Shown: positions 26,497 to 35,152 of the stretch, piece after piece
Layout: each line of letters opens with the position of its first letter
Numbering within the stretch: the first letter of the stretch is position 1
Source: Endozoicomonadaceae bacterium
GTDB taxonomy: Bacteria > Pseudomonadota > Gammaproteobacteria > Pseudomonadales > Endozoicomonadaceae
Direction of reading: 5' to 3'
NCBI GenBank assembly: GCA_023146365.1
Contig: JAGLCE010000084.1
Location: 1-55,572, forward strand
Length of the DNA: 55,572 nucleotides
Made by a program: the position numbers and the translations under genes
Notes under the pieces: generated by a model
Told to the model about the DNA's origin: nothing
Database searches by the model: none
What the model saw: only the letters and a program-made list of their open reading frames with translations

Positions 26497-27507
26497 TTAG
26501 AGTACATTTTGACGAATATCCGGATCTTTACGCTCCAGATAATGAGTAGACTGAATACGGCGAATCGTACGGGACTTACCACGAATAAGCAGTGTCTCAG
26601 TGGTAGCGACACTCCCCTGACGGTGTACGCCATCCAGTAAATCACCTTTGGTAATACCGGTTGCTGAGAAGATAATATTGTCGGAACTGACCAAGCGATC
26701 AAGCGGCAGTATGCGACCAGGCTCAATCTCCATATCATAGCAACGACGAATCTCAACCTCGCCGGCTGCTCGATTCTCTGGTGTATCGCCCTTCGCTTCA
26801 TGGCGCGGTAACAAGCGTCCTTGGAAATCACCATCCAAGGCTCGAATCACCGCAGCAGAAATCACCCCTTCAGGTGCGCCACCGATACAATACATAACAT
26901 CCACGTCACTGTCTGGCATGCAGGTCAGGATGGAAGCCGCCACATCCCCATCAGGAATCGCAAACACTTTGGCACCCATCTGCTGCATTTCGCAAATCAC
27001 CGCATCATGACGAGGCTTCGCAAGTGTGATGACCGTTAGCTCCTCAATGGGCTTACCCAGTGCCTTTGCGACACCGTAAAGGTTTTCCGTCAAAGATTGA
27101 TTCAAATCAATCACCCCGCGGGCACCAGGCCCTACCACCAGCTTTTCCATGTACATATCGGGTGCTGTGAGGAAACAGCCTTTTTCGCCGACTGCCAGTA
27201 CCGAAATCGCATTGGATTGCCCCATGGCAGTCATCCGAGTACCTTCGATAGGGTCAACAGCAATGTCGACGGCATCGCCCACCCCACGACCAACACGCTC
27301 CCCGATGAACAGCATTGGCGCATCATCAATTTCACCTTCTCCGATCACAATCTCGCCATCAATCTGCACCTGATTCAGCAGGGTTCGCATGCTCTCGACA
27401 GCGGCACCATCTGCGGCATTTTTGTCTCCTCGTCCTAGCCACTTGTAACCTGCAAGGGCAGCGGCTTCGGTCACTCGGGAAAATTCAATCGCCAGTTCAC
27501 GCCTCAT
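26497..27507 (-). CDS. glpX: Fructose-1,6-bisphosphatase class II
   Basis: A 336-aa GlpX enzyme that dephosphorylates fructose-1,6-bisphosphate in gluconeogenesis. It begins MRRELAIEFSRVTEAAALA like E. coli GlpX. The metal-binding Asp/Glu blocks are present: GEGEIDDAP, then DPIEGTRMTA with the catalytic Li-sensitive DPIEGT motif, and later IGGAPEGV. The ATG at 27507 follows GGAAA by about 8 bases, and a GTG two codons upstream is in frame. It is not with glpF/glpK here. Confidence 0.96.
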   Translation of the reverse strand: MRRELAIEFSRVTEAAALAGYKWLGRGDKNAADGAAVESMRTLLNQVQIDGEIVIGEGEIDDAPMLFIGERVGRGVGDAVDIAVDPIEGTRMTAMGQSNAISVLAVGEKGCFLTAPDMYMEKLVVGPGARGVIDLNQSLTENLYGVAKALGKPIEELTVITLAKPRHDAVICEMQQMGAKVFAIPDGDVAASILTCMPDSDVDVMYCIGGAPEGVISAAVIRALDGDFQGRLLPRHEAKGDTPENRAAGEVEIRRCYDMEIEPGRILPLDRLVSSDNIIFSATGITKGDLLDGVHRQGSVATTETLLIRGKSRTIRRIQSTHYLERKDPDIRQNVL

Positions 27508-27736
27508 ATCCACGGTTTCCGTTTTACAGTGTCTCGAGTATTTTACAGGATAGGAGTACCCAGGTGAAGCTCAGGCACTGGTGTTTCCTGCACTATTACA
27601 CTCTCCGTGCCGTGTTAACGATGGTTGTGCCTCAGCAGCACAACTATTTTCTCTTTCTCAACAAACGACAGCCGTAAAACAAGCGAGCGATGAGCGACCT
27701 GTTGTTACCTATAAACGACACAATAGACGCTCTCTC

Positions 27737-28723
27737 CTAGTCAATAGGAATTTCTGATATCACTTTTTGCATACCAAAATGTTGAATACTATAAGCCACC
27801 CGTTCGTCAACAGACATTGTTACATCCCCCAAGGTTGCAATCTTCTGCAACCTTGGCAACAGCCCTGCTCCATTGGCAATCTGGATTGCCAATCCAGGAC
27901 GCGCATTCAGCTCCAAAATTAACGGTCCATGAACCTTATCCAACACCATATCAACACCAAGATAGCCTAGTCCAGTCATATCATAGCAGGCCGCCGCCAG
28001 CTCCAGATTACGATGCCAGTGTGGCACAACAAACCCTGCAAAAGCATACCCAGTATCCGGATGGTGTGTCACTATTCGATCAAACTGCACCGCTTGCAAC
28101 CCCTTGCCAGTAGCGACATCCAGCCCAACACCCACGGCTCCCTGATGCAGGTTGGCCTTGCCATCAGACGCGCAGGTTGCCAGTCGCAGCATAGCCATTA
28201 TTGGAAATCCCTTGAAGACTATCGTACGGATATCCGGAACCCCTTCGCAGCTATAGTTATCAAATATGCTATCTGCGCGGACTAGAGCTTCAATCATTGC
28301 AACATCACTGCTGCCACCCAGACTGTAGAGTCCGCCCAAAGTATTAGACATATGACGCTCAATATCATTAAACGTCCACCGTTCACCACTGGCTTTGAGA
28401 TAATATTCACCGTCTCTGCCAACTATCACCAAAATACCCTTACCGCCACTACCATGTGCCGGCTTGGCCACAAACCCCTCCAGCTTGTCGAGTTCTGGCT
28501 TCAAGCGAATGATATCATGCTGTGTTGTAACCACATCAATCAACGCTGGAACAGCAATGCCGGCCTTGATCGCTAGGGTCTTACTGGACAGTTTATTATC
28601 AACCAAGGGGAAACGGAAACGCGGATTATAACGATGGATATAGGCATGGTTACGTTGATTCATCCCCAGTATACCGAGTTCATGCAACGCTTTTCGTCGG
28701 TTAAAAAACGCTATTAAACCCAT
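27737..28723 (-). CDS. RimK-related ATP-grasp ligase (alpha-L-glutamate ligase-like)
   Basis: A 328-aa ATP-grasp enzyme of the RimK-related type that is found next to a membrane transglutaminase-fold protein. The ATP-grasp core shows FVAKPAHGSGGKGILVI (84-100, glycine-rich loop), a central DIRTIVF block, and the metal/ATP site LGVDMVLDKVHGPLILELNARPG near 255-280 with the Glu-x-Asn pair. It probably adds an amino acid (Glu in the family name) to an unknown peptide or protein; the substrate is not known from sequence. It is the last of three genes, starting 3 bp after the stop of the transglutaminase gene, so the two are translationally close. Confidence 0.85.
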   Translation of the reverse strand: MGLIAFFNRRKALHELGILGMNQRNHAYIHRYNPRFRFPLVDNKLSSKTLAIKAGIAVPALIDVVTTQHDIIRLKPELDKLEGFVAKPAHGSGGKGILVIVGRDGEYYLKASGERWTFNDIERHMSNTLGGLYSLGGSSDVAMIEALVRADSIFDNYSCEGVPDIRTIVFKGFPIMAMLRLATCASDGKANLHQGAVGVGLDVATGKGLQAVQFDRIVTHHPDTGYAFAGFVVPHWHRNLELAAACYDMTGLGYLGVDMVLDKVHGPLILELNARPGLAIQIANGAGLLPRLQKIATLGDVTMSVDERVAYSIQHFGMQKVISEIPID

Positions 28724-28726
28724 TGC

Positions 28727-30277
28727 TCAGCGCTCGACCAAAGGTTTGAAACGATGTAGTTCGAATAATCGATAACCAGTGTATTGCCCAAGCAACAACG
28801 TCACAGCCAACACCACTAGGACAATCTCTGGGAAATTGAACGTTATATGCTCTATCAGCCGGTTGGTCATTGCAAAATAGCTGATAATCGCCACCAGCAA
28901 GCTGCCGCCGCCACTGACAAAAACATCTCTTGGCCCTTGCTCTTCCCACTGGATGGACAGCCGTTCAATCGTCCAAGCCAGAATAATCATAGGGAAGAAA
29001 GTGACCGACATCGTCTGTCGTATCCCCATTTTGTAACTCAAAATACTCATGCTAGCCATGATGCCGATCACCACAATCATCACCGCCGATATTCTCGCTA
29101 CCAGCAGCAAATTGAGTCGACTGAGGATAAATCGTATCCACAAACCGATGGAAACAATGATCAAAAAAATCATCAGCCCAGGCAGCAGTTTAGTCTGCAG
29201 AAAAGCCAGGGCTATCAGAACCGGCATAAATGTGCCGCTGGTTTTGAGCCCCACCAGTATCCGCATAAGAACAACAATCAGGGTACCGATAGGAACCAAG
29301 AGAATATAACGGTAAGCGTTCTGTTCTTCAATCGGCAGGCTGTAAAGCGAGAAATCTATCAAGGCGGCATGCTCCATCAGCCCTTCGTGGATCGCCATAT
29401 CACGAAGCGGAACAGTGCGTGAGATGACTGAAAAGTTCATTCGGGAGTCATAACCACCGGTCACATCCAGCAGGGAGACGCCACCACGCTGCCAAGGAAG
29501 AAAAAGGTCGGGTACGCCCACCTGACCCGACTCAGGATCCACCATCATCCAGCCTTTGCTGGTCAGGATCTCCACCATTTCCATCAACGGTTGTTTGCGA
29601 CGACCATTCTCCAGATGAACGCCCCGTACCATACGAACCGGCTTCTCCATTAAGCGCATCAACTGCATCAACAGAACCGCACGGGACTGCCCATACTCGA
29701 CAGAGTCCAGCAGAATCTTCACATTGGGATTGGTATCCATCTGGTTAAGTTGCTGCACTAGCAGGCTGGCCATACTGATATCGTTCGAGGAGTATTGTTT
29801 TACCTCTTTCAGCAGACCAATAGCAGCCACTCGCTGGGATCCAACCAGCTCCGGCAAGTAACCATTAAATGACTCTGAAGCCGTATAGTCTAATACCTGA
29901 CGCTCGCTTCCTGCCATCTCATGACCGTTATCGTGCACCTTAATTTTATAGTAAAGAACCTGCTTGCCCGTTGCTTCTCGACGAGTCCATTCAGCCCGTT
30001 CAATGCCGTCTTCATTAATCTTTCGAAAACCGTAGTTGGGCGAAGCGAAGAAATCATCCACAACAAAAAAACGGGAATGGGGCTCCGGCATCGCCAAGGA
30101 GACCGTAATCGGACCATCCTCTACCTTGAACTCAATCTGTGCTTCCACTTCCCAAACCGTGGTATGCTCTCCTGGAAATATCGGAAAACCCAAGACCATG
30201 TGCCGATAGGTAGCAACTCCCAAGCCAATAGCGATTAATATTATTACCACCAATCGCATCTGTATTTTATTGCTCAT
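28727..30277 (-). CDS. Inactive transglutaminase fused to a polytopic membrane domain
   Basis: A 516-aa inner-membrane protein. Residues 7-25 form a signal anchor. The extracytoplasmic region (30-320) has a transglutaminase-like fold, but I see no Cys-His-Asp triad, in line with the family being called inactive. From about 325 to 510 there are seven hydrophobic helices (starting ILLVPIGTLIVVLM and ending VLVVLAVTLLLGQYTGYRLF). This matches the paired families for the N-terminal inactive transglutaminase and C-terminal 7TM domains (PF14400/PF14402). It lies between the retropepsin gene (2 bp upstream) and the ATP-grasp gene. The trio is a recurrent neighbourhood in proteobacteria, presumably processing and ligating a peptide across the membrane. 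Confidence 0.85.
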   Translation of the reverse strand: MSNKIQMRLVVIILIAIGLGVATYRHMVLGFPIFPGEHTTVWEVEAQIEFKVEDGPITVSLAMPEPHSRFFVVDDFFASPNYGFRKINEDGIERAEWTRREATGKQVLYYKIKVHDNGHEMAGSERQVLDYTASESFNGYLPELVGSQRVAAIGLLKEVKQYSSNDISMASLLVQQLNQMDTNPNVKILLDSVEYGQSRAVLLMQLMRLMEKPVRMVRGVHLENGRRKQPLMEMVEILTSKGWMMVDPESGQVGVPDLFLPWQRGGVSLLDVTGGYDSRMNFSVISRTVPLRDMAIHEGLMEHAALIDFSLYSLPIEEQNAYRYILLVPIGTLIVVLMRILVGLKTSGTFMPVLIALAFLQTKLLPGLMIFLIIVSIGLWIRFILSRLNLLLVARISAVMIVVIGIMASMSILSYKMGIRQTMSVTFFPMIILAWTIERLSIQWEEQGPRDVFVSGGGSLLVAIISYFAMTNRLIEHITFNFPEIVLVVLAVTLLLGQYTGYRLFELHRFKPLVER

Positions 30278-30279
30278 AA

Positions 30280-31023
30280 CTACTCACCATTGATCATTGT
30301 CTTTTTGGACGCTAGATACTCATGACTAGCATCGACAATGGCTATGTCAGTTAGAATATTTCTTCCAATCAGTACAGGGAAGTCGAACTTAGTGCGATCT
30401 GTCAGCGTGAATTCAGCTACCTGCTCAATCTTGCCAATTCGTATCTTTAGCTTGACCACTGGCCGCAACTGCGGCTCCTCGTCATGACGCTTGATCATGA
30501 TATTGCGCACGATTCGACGTTCAAACACATGCTTTTTTTTATTTTTTTTATTGTGTTTGTTATGTTTATTGCCGTTTACTCGGAAACTGACCCATGGTTT
30601 GCCATCCCGCTCGAATAGACGCATATTCGTTGAGCTCAGAGATGATGTAATGGCACCGGTGTCGATACGAGCGTCCAGCATAAGTCCCAAGCATTCAAAC
30701 GTAACTGTTTCTATAGCACCGAGCACCATTTTGTGGTCAATCTCGACCGACTTGTAAACGATTTTGGTTCGGGTAATCCCAGGGTGACATTGAGGCTTTT
30801 CGCTATCTTTTTCCGGCTTGATCGGTAGTGATGGCTGTTCGCTGGTACCACTAATAGGATCAGCGCTATTATTTGGGGGGGGAGTACCATTATTTTTGGG
30901 GTCAGCACTATTATTTGTACGAGTAGTATCATCATTGCCTGGCACCACTTGGCAACCACCGAACAGAACAACGGTTGAAAAGATACAAGCCAGCGTACAT
31001 GCATTTAAACTACAAACAAACAT
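30280..31023 (-). CDS. Lipoprotein retropepsin-like aspartic protease (RimB/PF05618-like)
   Basis: A 248-aa protein with a lipoprotein signal peptide ending LFGGC (Cys24), an Asn/Pro-rich linker with a repeated NNSADP unit, then a retropepsin-like domain with the catalytic DTGA (121-124) inside LDARIDTGAITSSLSS and the C-terminal FPVLIGRNILTD strand. The family is annotated as ATP-dependent zinc protease/RimB; a single aspartic motif implies a homodimer. An Asn/His/Lys-rich stretch (150-166) interrupts the domain, encoded by a poly-A-like run, and is unusual for the family. The ATG at 31023 has GGAAA 7 bases upstream and gives a proper signal peptide; the frame extends to 31215 without support. 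First gene of the three-gene operon. Confidence 0.85.
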   Translation of the reverse strand: MFVCSLNACTLACIFSTVVLFGGCQVVPGNDDTTRTNNSADPKNNGTPPPNNSADPISGTSEQPSLPIKPEKDSEKPQCHPGITRTKIVYKSVEIDHKMVLGAIETVTFECLGLMLDARIDTGAITSSLSSTNMRLFERDGKPWVSFRVNGNKHNKHNKKNKKKHVFERRIVRNIMIKRHDEEPQLRPVVKLKIRIGKIEQVAEFTLTDRTKFDFPVLIGRNILTDIAIVDASHEYLASKKTMINGE

Positions 31024-31282
31024 AGATGATTTCCAGAATCGCGACAGGATATAAACCAATCTGAAACATGGTTCAGCGTCTACCACAAGATCATTTGGAT
31101 AGAAAAATTCTACCACACCAACATAAGCCTGCAACTCTATATGTAGTGCAATCAATCCACCACATTTAGATATCCGTTTGAGAATATAAAGAATGAGCGA
31201 TGCCAATGAACACAAAGATACTCAACGCTCTGGCACTTATCGCTAGCCAAAGATATTAAAGCCGCTGATAAGCGAAGCGCAC

Positions 31283-31768
31283 TCAAATCACTAATAACCG
31301 ATAAAGTAGCCTGATGCGCATCTTGGCTACGTCCCACAACGATAGAACGCTGGGCAGGCTTCGGCTTCCACAAAACCGCACTCTACAGGCTAAGGTCATG
31401 CAAGCATCAACCTTCACCCTGCAAACTTTGTACTCCTTGCTTAAATGGAGACTTTTCTCCCCAGCGATGTAATCCAGCCCGTGAAACGTTCTCATTGATA
31501 AAGATTTTGGCGACAACCAGAGGTCATCCAAAGGAAGCAGTAACGTTTTACGCAACGCTCAACCGCCTGCTCTTGGGCCTCAGACAGGGGCTGTTTTTAG
31601 ATCATCTAGCCGATGACTCTTATCTGCAAATATTTCTCGCTTCTGCCACTTCTTGATAGTGAGGCGAGTAACGTTATATTTCTTGGCCAGTGACGCTTGG
31701 CTCTCTTTCGAGTGATGGATTTCTTCTCGCAACATCAGAGTGGTTCTTGCACTAGGATGAATCTTCAT
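31283..31768 (-). pseudogene. IS481-family transposase remnant (N-terminal, frameshifted)
   Basis: The minus strand opens at 31768 with MKIHPSARTTLMLREEIHH, then SLAKKYNVTRLTIKKWQKR, the N-terminal helix-turn-helix of IS481-type transposases, and reaches an in-frame stop near 31580. Shortly after, in another frame, comes RKTLLLPLDDLWL (from about 31552), the segment that follows in intact relatives. Later sequence is scrambled by further stops. The catalytic core is missing. Around it, 31024-31282 and 31769-31880 show nothing I recognise. Confidence 0.75.
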
Positions 31769-31880
31769 TCTTGGGCACCTTGAAATGACGCAATAAGCTC
31801 CTCTAGTATATCTTGAGCGAGGAACAATGGGTAGCTCCTAAAAGGAATACCATCATGTGAGAGCAAACATCTAGGCACAG

Positions 31881-32003
31881 GGAAGAACGATAAGCTAGGT
31901 ATCGTTGAAACAACAACTTTCCGTGCAGTGCAGCGATTAAGGGCTAGCAGTAAAGCCCATTCGCTTAATGATTGCTTTGTTGACGTCCAACTTAAATGAT
32001 GGG
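31881..32003 (-). repeat. Dispersed transposase-derived repeat B, copy 2
   Basis: Inverted relative to copies at 6775-7032 and 46308-46428. The plus strand here reads GGAAGAACGATAAGCT, ACAACTTTCCGTGCA, then AGGGCTAGCAGTAAAG and CATTCGCTTAATGATTG. In this orientation the frame gives RLRASSKAHSLND, as in copy 1. The following 32004-32251 is AT-rich and shows no gene. Confidence 0.6.
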
Positions 32004-32251
32004 AAGTGTGGTGATGCAGTTGAAACTGTTGGAAAAGATGGTTTCTCAGGGCAGGCTAAGTAATATCTAACAAAGAGCTACTGCTTTGCGTAGTTTAAAA
32101 TATGATTGAATATTAAAAATACAACTATTCATTCTTTAAAATATAAGACGTTTGTCACGCACGCTGTATAATAACACTACAATCCATAAAAGCGTATATT
32201 TATTAATGTATCAATAATACATCTAACCGAAAACAGTCTACCAAGAAACAG

Positions 32252-33250
32252 TTAATAAGAAATAATATTTTTCTTTGACAATATATCTATCGCCTCTTGA
32301 TAGTTATCAACAAAAAACATTCTATCCTTATATTGTATAGGAACATTTTTGGTTCGATTCCGGCAACCTTTAAAGGTATGAAAAATAGCAATGTCAATTT
32401 TTCTAGGAGTGTCAGATTTAAATGTTTCTAAGATTACGTCGAAATCATTTTGACCCATATCTCCTATAAAATACAGAAGTCCTTTCGTGTGAATAGCAAT
32501 ATCATTTATTTGTTTGCATTTTCTATTAATCATTTTTTCCGGGAATCCCAGTATAGCAATAATAGAATAAATTAAATTACCATAAAGTATTTTCTCATAG
32601 GAAAGTTCAGCTTTTTTTAATTTACTTTTTACGTGTAAACATGGAATGTTCGGCCCTGCGGTCACAAAATACTCTCGCCCATGCTCACCTTTAAGTTGCG
32701 TGACTAACTTGTGATATCCTTTATAAATACCATTTTCTAACTCTTCGCATGAATCGAAAAGAGCAGGCCAAACAGTATCATCAAGATCTGATATAACAGT
32801 TGAATAAGGAAATAAAGTATCAACATCACTTGCATCCAAAGATGGATTTTCAAATAATAAATCTGAATAATATGAGTGCAAAATGGATGCGCTTAATACA
32901 ACAACACTATTAACAAAAGGTATTGCCAATAAGCCAATATATAACGCATAAGAAGATTTGATATCATATTGAATTGAAGCAGAAATAATCAATGCCACTG
33001 CAGTGACAGGGAATAATAGGGTCCCAGCAAAACCGGCAAAAACTGCAACCACATTTCTTACCGATCGCCTAGCGATATCTTTATCGCTGACAGGGTTAAC
33101 ATGCATAACCGAACGATAAACAAAATAGAATGTACTTATAAAAGGAATGGCTAAAATACTTCGTGGAACATTTTTTATATCGCTTTGTTTTTTATGGTAA
33201 CAAATCGGATGTTTACTGATTTCAGTTTTATTTATAAAATAAACATCCAT
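32252..33250 (-). CDS. HAD-type phosphatase (App1/DUF2183-like) fused to a membrane module
   Basis: A 332-aa protein in two parts. Residues 30-135 are hydrophobic with two or three membrane segments, including GTLLFPVTAVAL (76-87) and LLAIPFVNS (107-115). These resemble the blocks GTLCFPATAIAM and FLAIPFMSS of the small membrane proteins at 52479-54795. Residues 150-332 resemble the App1-type phosphatidate phosphatase domain: SDLDDT (154-159, nucleophile Asp155 and acid/base Asp157), FVTAGP (195-200, motif II), a Lys-rich motif III region and GDMGQND (263-269, motif IV). The likely activity is hydrolysis of a phosphate monoester, perhaps a lipid. The ATG at 33250 has AAAGGAG about 11 bases upstream. 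AT-rich, isolated. Confidence 0.7.
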   Translation of the reverse strand: MDVYFINKTEISKHPICYHKKQSDIKNVPRSILAIPFISTFYFVYRSVMHVNPVSDKDIARRSVRNVVAVFAGFAGTLLFPVTAVALIISASIQYDIKSSYALYIGLLAIPFVNSVVVLSASILHSYYSDLLFENPSLDASDVDTLFPYSTVISDLDDTVWPALFDSCEELENGIYKGYHKLVTQLKGEHGREYFVTAGPNIPCLHVKSKLKKAELSYEKILYGNLIYSIIAILGFPEKMINRKCKQINDIAIHTKGLLYFIGDMGQNDFDVILETFKSDTPRKIDIAIFHTFKGCRNRTKNVPIQYKDRMFFVDNYQEAIDILSKKNIISY

Positions 33251-33540
33251 AATTTAAACAAGCTCCTTTCAATTTCAAAATGTATTTGTTGAATAAAACA
33301 CATCTTCATTGCTATATGGTTTGACAAAAAAAATAGAAGAAAGTTCATTTTCGGTAATTAATATTATTCATTATTTCATTTACATCTGAATTCGTTGATT
33401 TAGCCAAGAACTATTGATCTGAATCCATGACTGCATAATATTTTGTACCGCCAAAGAAATTGCCGCACTTTACACAAAACGCTGACAGATTAAATTGTTT
33501 TTAAAATGGATCAAACAGACTCTCAAGATCGCAGAATTTT

Positions 33541-33656
33541 CTTAAGACAGACCCGCTTTCGGGGTATAACATTCGGTGTCAGATTGTTTTATTTTCAATT
33601 TCACGGAAACTCACCCTCCAAGTGAAATACTCAGTGGGGTCTGTTTTACCTCTTAA
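33541..33656. repeat. Imperfect terminal inverted repeat, possible MITE-like scar
   Basis: CTTAAG-ACAGACCCG at 33541-33555 is mirrored by GGGGTCTGTTTTACCTCTTAAG at 33635-33656, allowing a short gap. The 116-bp element is non-coding. It lies in the 548-bp gap downstream of the zinc-finger gene, where I see nothing else. Confidence 0.35.
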
Positions 33657-33798
33657 GCCCTGTGCTGCCCAGAGGTTAAGGCAATTCTTTCTGTTTTGGG
33701 ATGGGTTTATCCTGGAGTTTGGGGTTGGTGTGGAGTTTTAGTATGTGTTTTTGGAGGGAAGCCTTCTGCGTGAATCTTCTCTCGCATTTCGTGCACGA

Positions 33799-34674
33799 TT
33801 AGTGTTGTGTATTCTGATCGTGGTGTAGCTTTATTACGTGTCGTGTGAGGTGGCTCCTCTGTTTGAATCTCTTGAAGCAGATGTTGCACATGAAGGGTCT
33901 CTCCCCAGTATGGGTTTTCAAGTGCTCTTTCAGATGAAATAGAGTTCGGAATCTCTTGCCGCACAAATCGCATAGGCAGGGTTTACCAATCTCAGTATGG
34001 AGTTTCAAGTGCTCTACGAGGCTGCTCTTATGCTGGTAGACCTTGCCACAAATATCGCATGCGCCGACTTCAGACTCATGCTCTATCAAGTGCTTTGTGA
34101 AGTGGCACTGATACTTGTAGACCCTGAAGCAGATGTCGCACCGGAAGTATTTCTCCTCAGCGAGGATTCCTTGAATCGGACAGTTTGCAAGCTCTGCAGC
34201 ATGACTTGGAGCGCTGATTGATGGATCTGTATTGGCTGTTGACTCGTCTCCAGTAGCAGAATTATAGGTTTGGATGTCACTGAAAATTTCTGTCCACTCC
34301 GCTACCTGTGAATATGGATTTACCACAGACCGGTTGGACACTGAACGTCCAGAATCCATCAGCGAGCTTTCAAACGATGGCGATGCCCCAAGTCGATTAG
34401 CAGGATCAACAAGACAACTGACAGTGGATGTCTTGCTTCCAGTATCAGGTGCTACTCTGCTCGACCTCAGTGGGATAAGGTTATTCGACGTACTATAGAT
34501 TGCCCTGCCAGAGAAAACTCCATTATTAGAGAACTGTGGATATTGATCACCCTCAAAGTGCCCAGAGGGGATACTCGACGTGTTTTTAGACGATGACCTT
34601 AATCGATTATCAAAATCAACAGGCAAGCCAACAGTGGGCTTTGATATGCCGTTGACTTCATCAGTTGAATTCAT
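33799..34674 (-). CDS. Four-finger C2H2 zinc-finger protein (eukaryote-like)
   Basis: A 291-aa protein with a Ser/Asn-rich, probably disordered N-terminal region (1-175) and four tandem C2H2 fingers: C179-x2-C182-x12-H195-x3-H199; C206-x2-C209-x12-H222-x3-H226; C235-x2-C238-x12-H251-x3-H255; C263-x2-C266-x12-H279-x4-H284. The linker between fingers 3 and 4 is TGERPF, the classic animal TGEKP linker. The fingers also have the conserved Phe/Tyr and Leu core. This spacing differs from the bacterial Ros/MucR finger (C-x2-C-x9-H). A tandem array predicts DNA binding, possibly in a host nucleus. No signal peptide or nuclear signal is obvious, and no strong Shine-Dalgarno precedes the ATG. I cannot identify a relative by name. 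Confidence 0.85.
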   Translation of the reverse strand: MNSTDEVNGISKPTVGLPVDFDNRLRSSSKNTSSIPSGHFEGDQYPQFSNNGVFSGRAIYSTSNNLIPLRSSRVAPDTGSKTSTVSCLVDPANRLGASPSFESSLMDSGRSVSNRSVVNPYSQVAEWTEIFSDIQTYNSATGDESTANTDPSISAPSHAAELANCPIQGILAEEKYFRCDICFRVYKYQCHFTKHLIEHESEVGACDICGKVYQHKSSLVEHLKLHTEIGKPCLCDLCGKRFRTLFHLKEHLKTHTGERPFMCNICFKRFKQRSHLTRHVIKLHHDQNTQH

Positions 34675-34767
34675 AACTTTAAATATTTACCCCTTTGGTA
34701 CTTCATGTTACTCATGAAAAGTGTAGAGAATCATGCATCGATTATCACTAACAAAAAGTGTTATCAC

Positions 34768-35004
34768 CTAGATTTCCACAATAACCGACACACTTGGAAT
34801 GGATTTGATAGCCAGCTGTTCGTAGGCTGTAGTTCCCGCACAACGAATCAGATGACCACATGGAAAACTCTTACAAGCAGCTGACTCTGGCCTGAACGAT
34901 ACCAGATCAATTCCTCCGTAAACGTGTATTTTCGGCGTGCAGGATGGGTGATTACATACAACGCTCCAATAACACAGTCTCCTTGGCGCTGAAACGCTGA
35001 CTTC
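34768..35004 (-). pseudogene. Possible decayed RING-finger remnant
   Basis: A stop-to-stop frame of 78 codons with no usual start codon gives CNHPSC, then FRPESAACKSFPCGHLIRCA, then YEQLAIKSIPSVSVIVEI. The order resembles an IAP-type RING finger (hydrophobic-PCGH-L-x2-C, then a CPxCRxxI ending), with the last Cys residues replaced (IPSVS where CPSCR is expected). It could be a decayed E3-like gene or coincidence. It lies directly upstream of the four-finger gene, same strand. Confidence 0.3.
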
Positions 35005-35152
35005 CTAAGGCTTATGACGCTGAGGCGGCTCATCGCAACAGTCTACAGTGGCGACCAAATTTTATAAAATAACTAACTCTGGGAGTCGGCAGGTAAAGTC
35101 TCAGATGGGGCGACCTGCTTTAGAGGTATGGAGTGAGGAAAGCAACTTCTCA

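Noticed and set aside
33707..33973. 88-codon frame overlapping the C2H2 gene in another frame
   Set aside because: It lies in the DNA of the zinc-finger repeats. Its His/Pro-rich composition is explained by the finger codons read out of frame.
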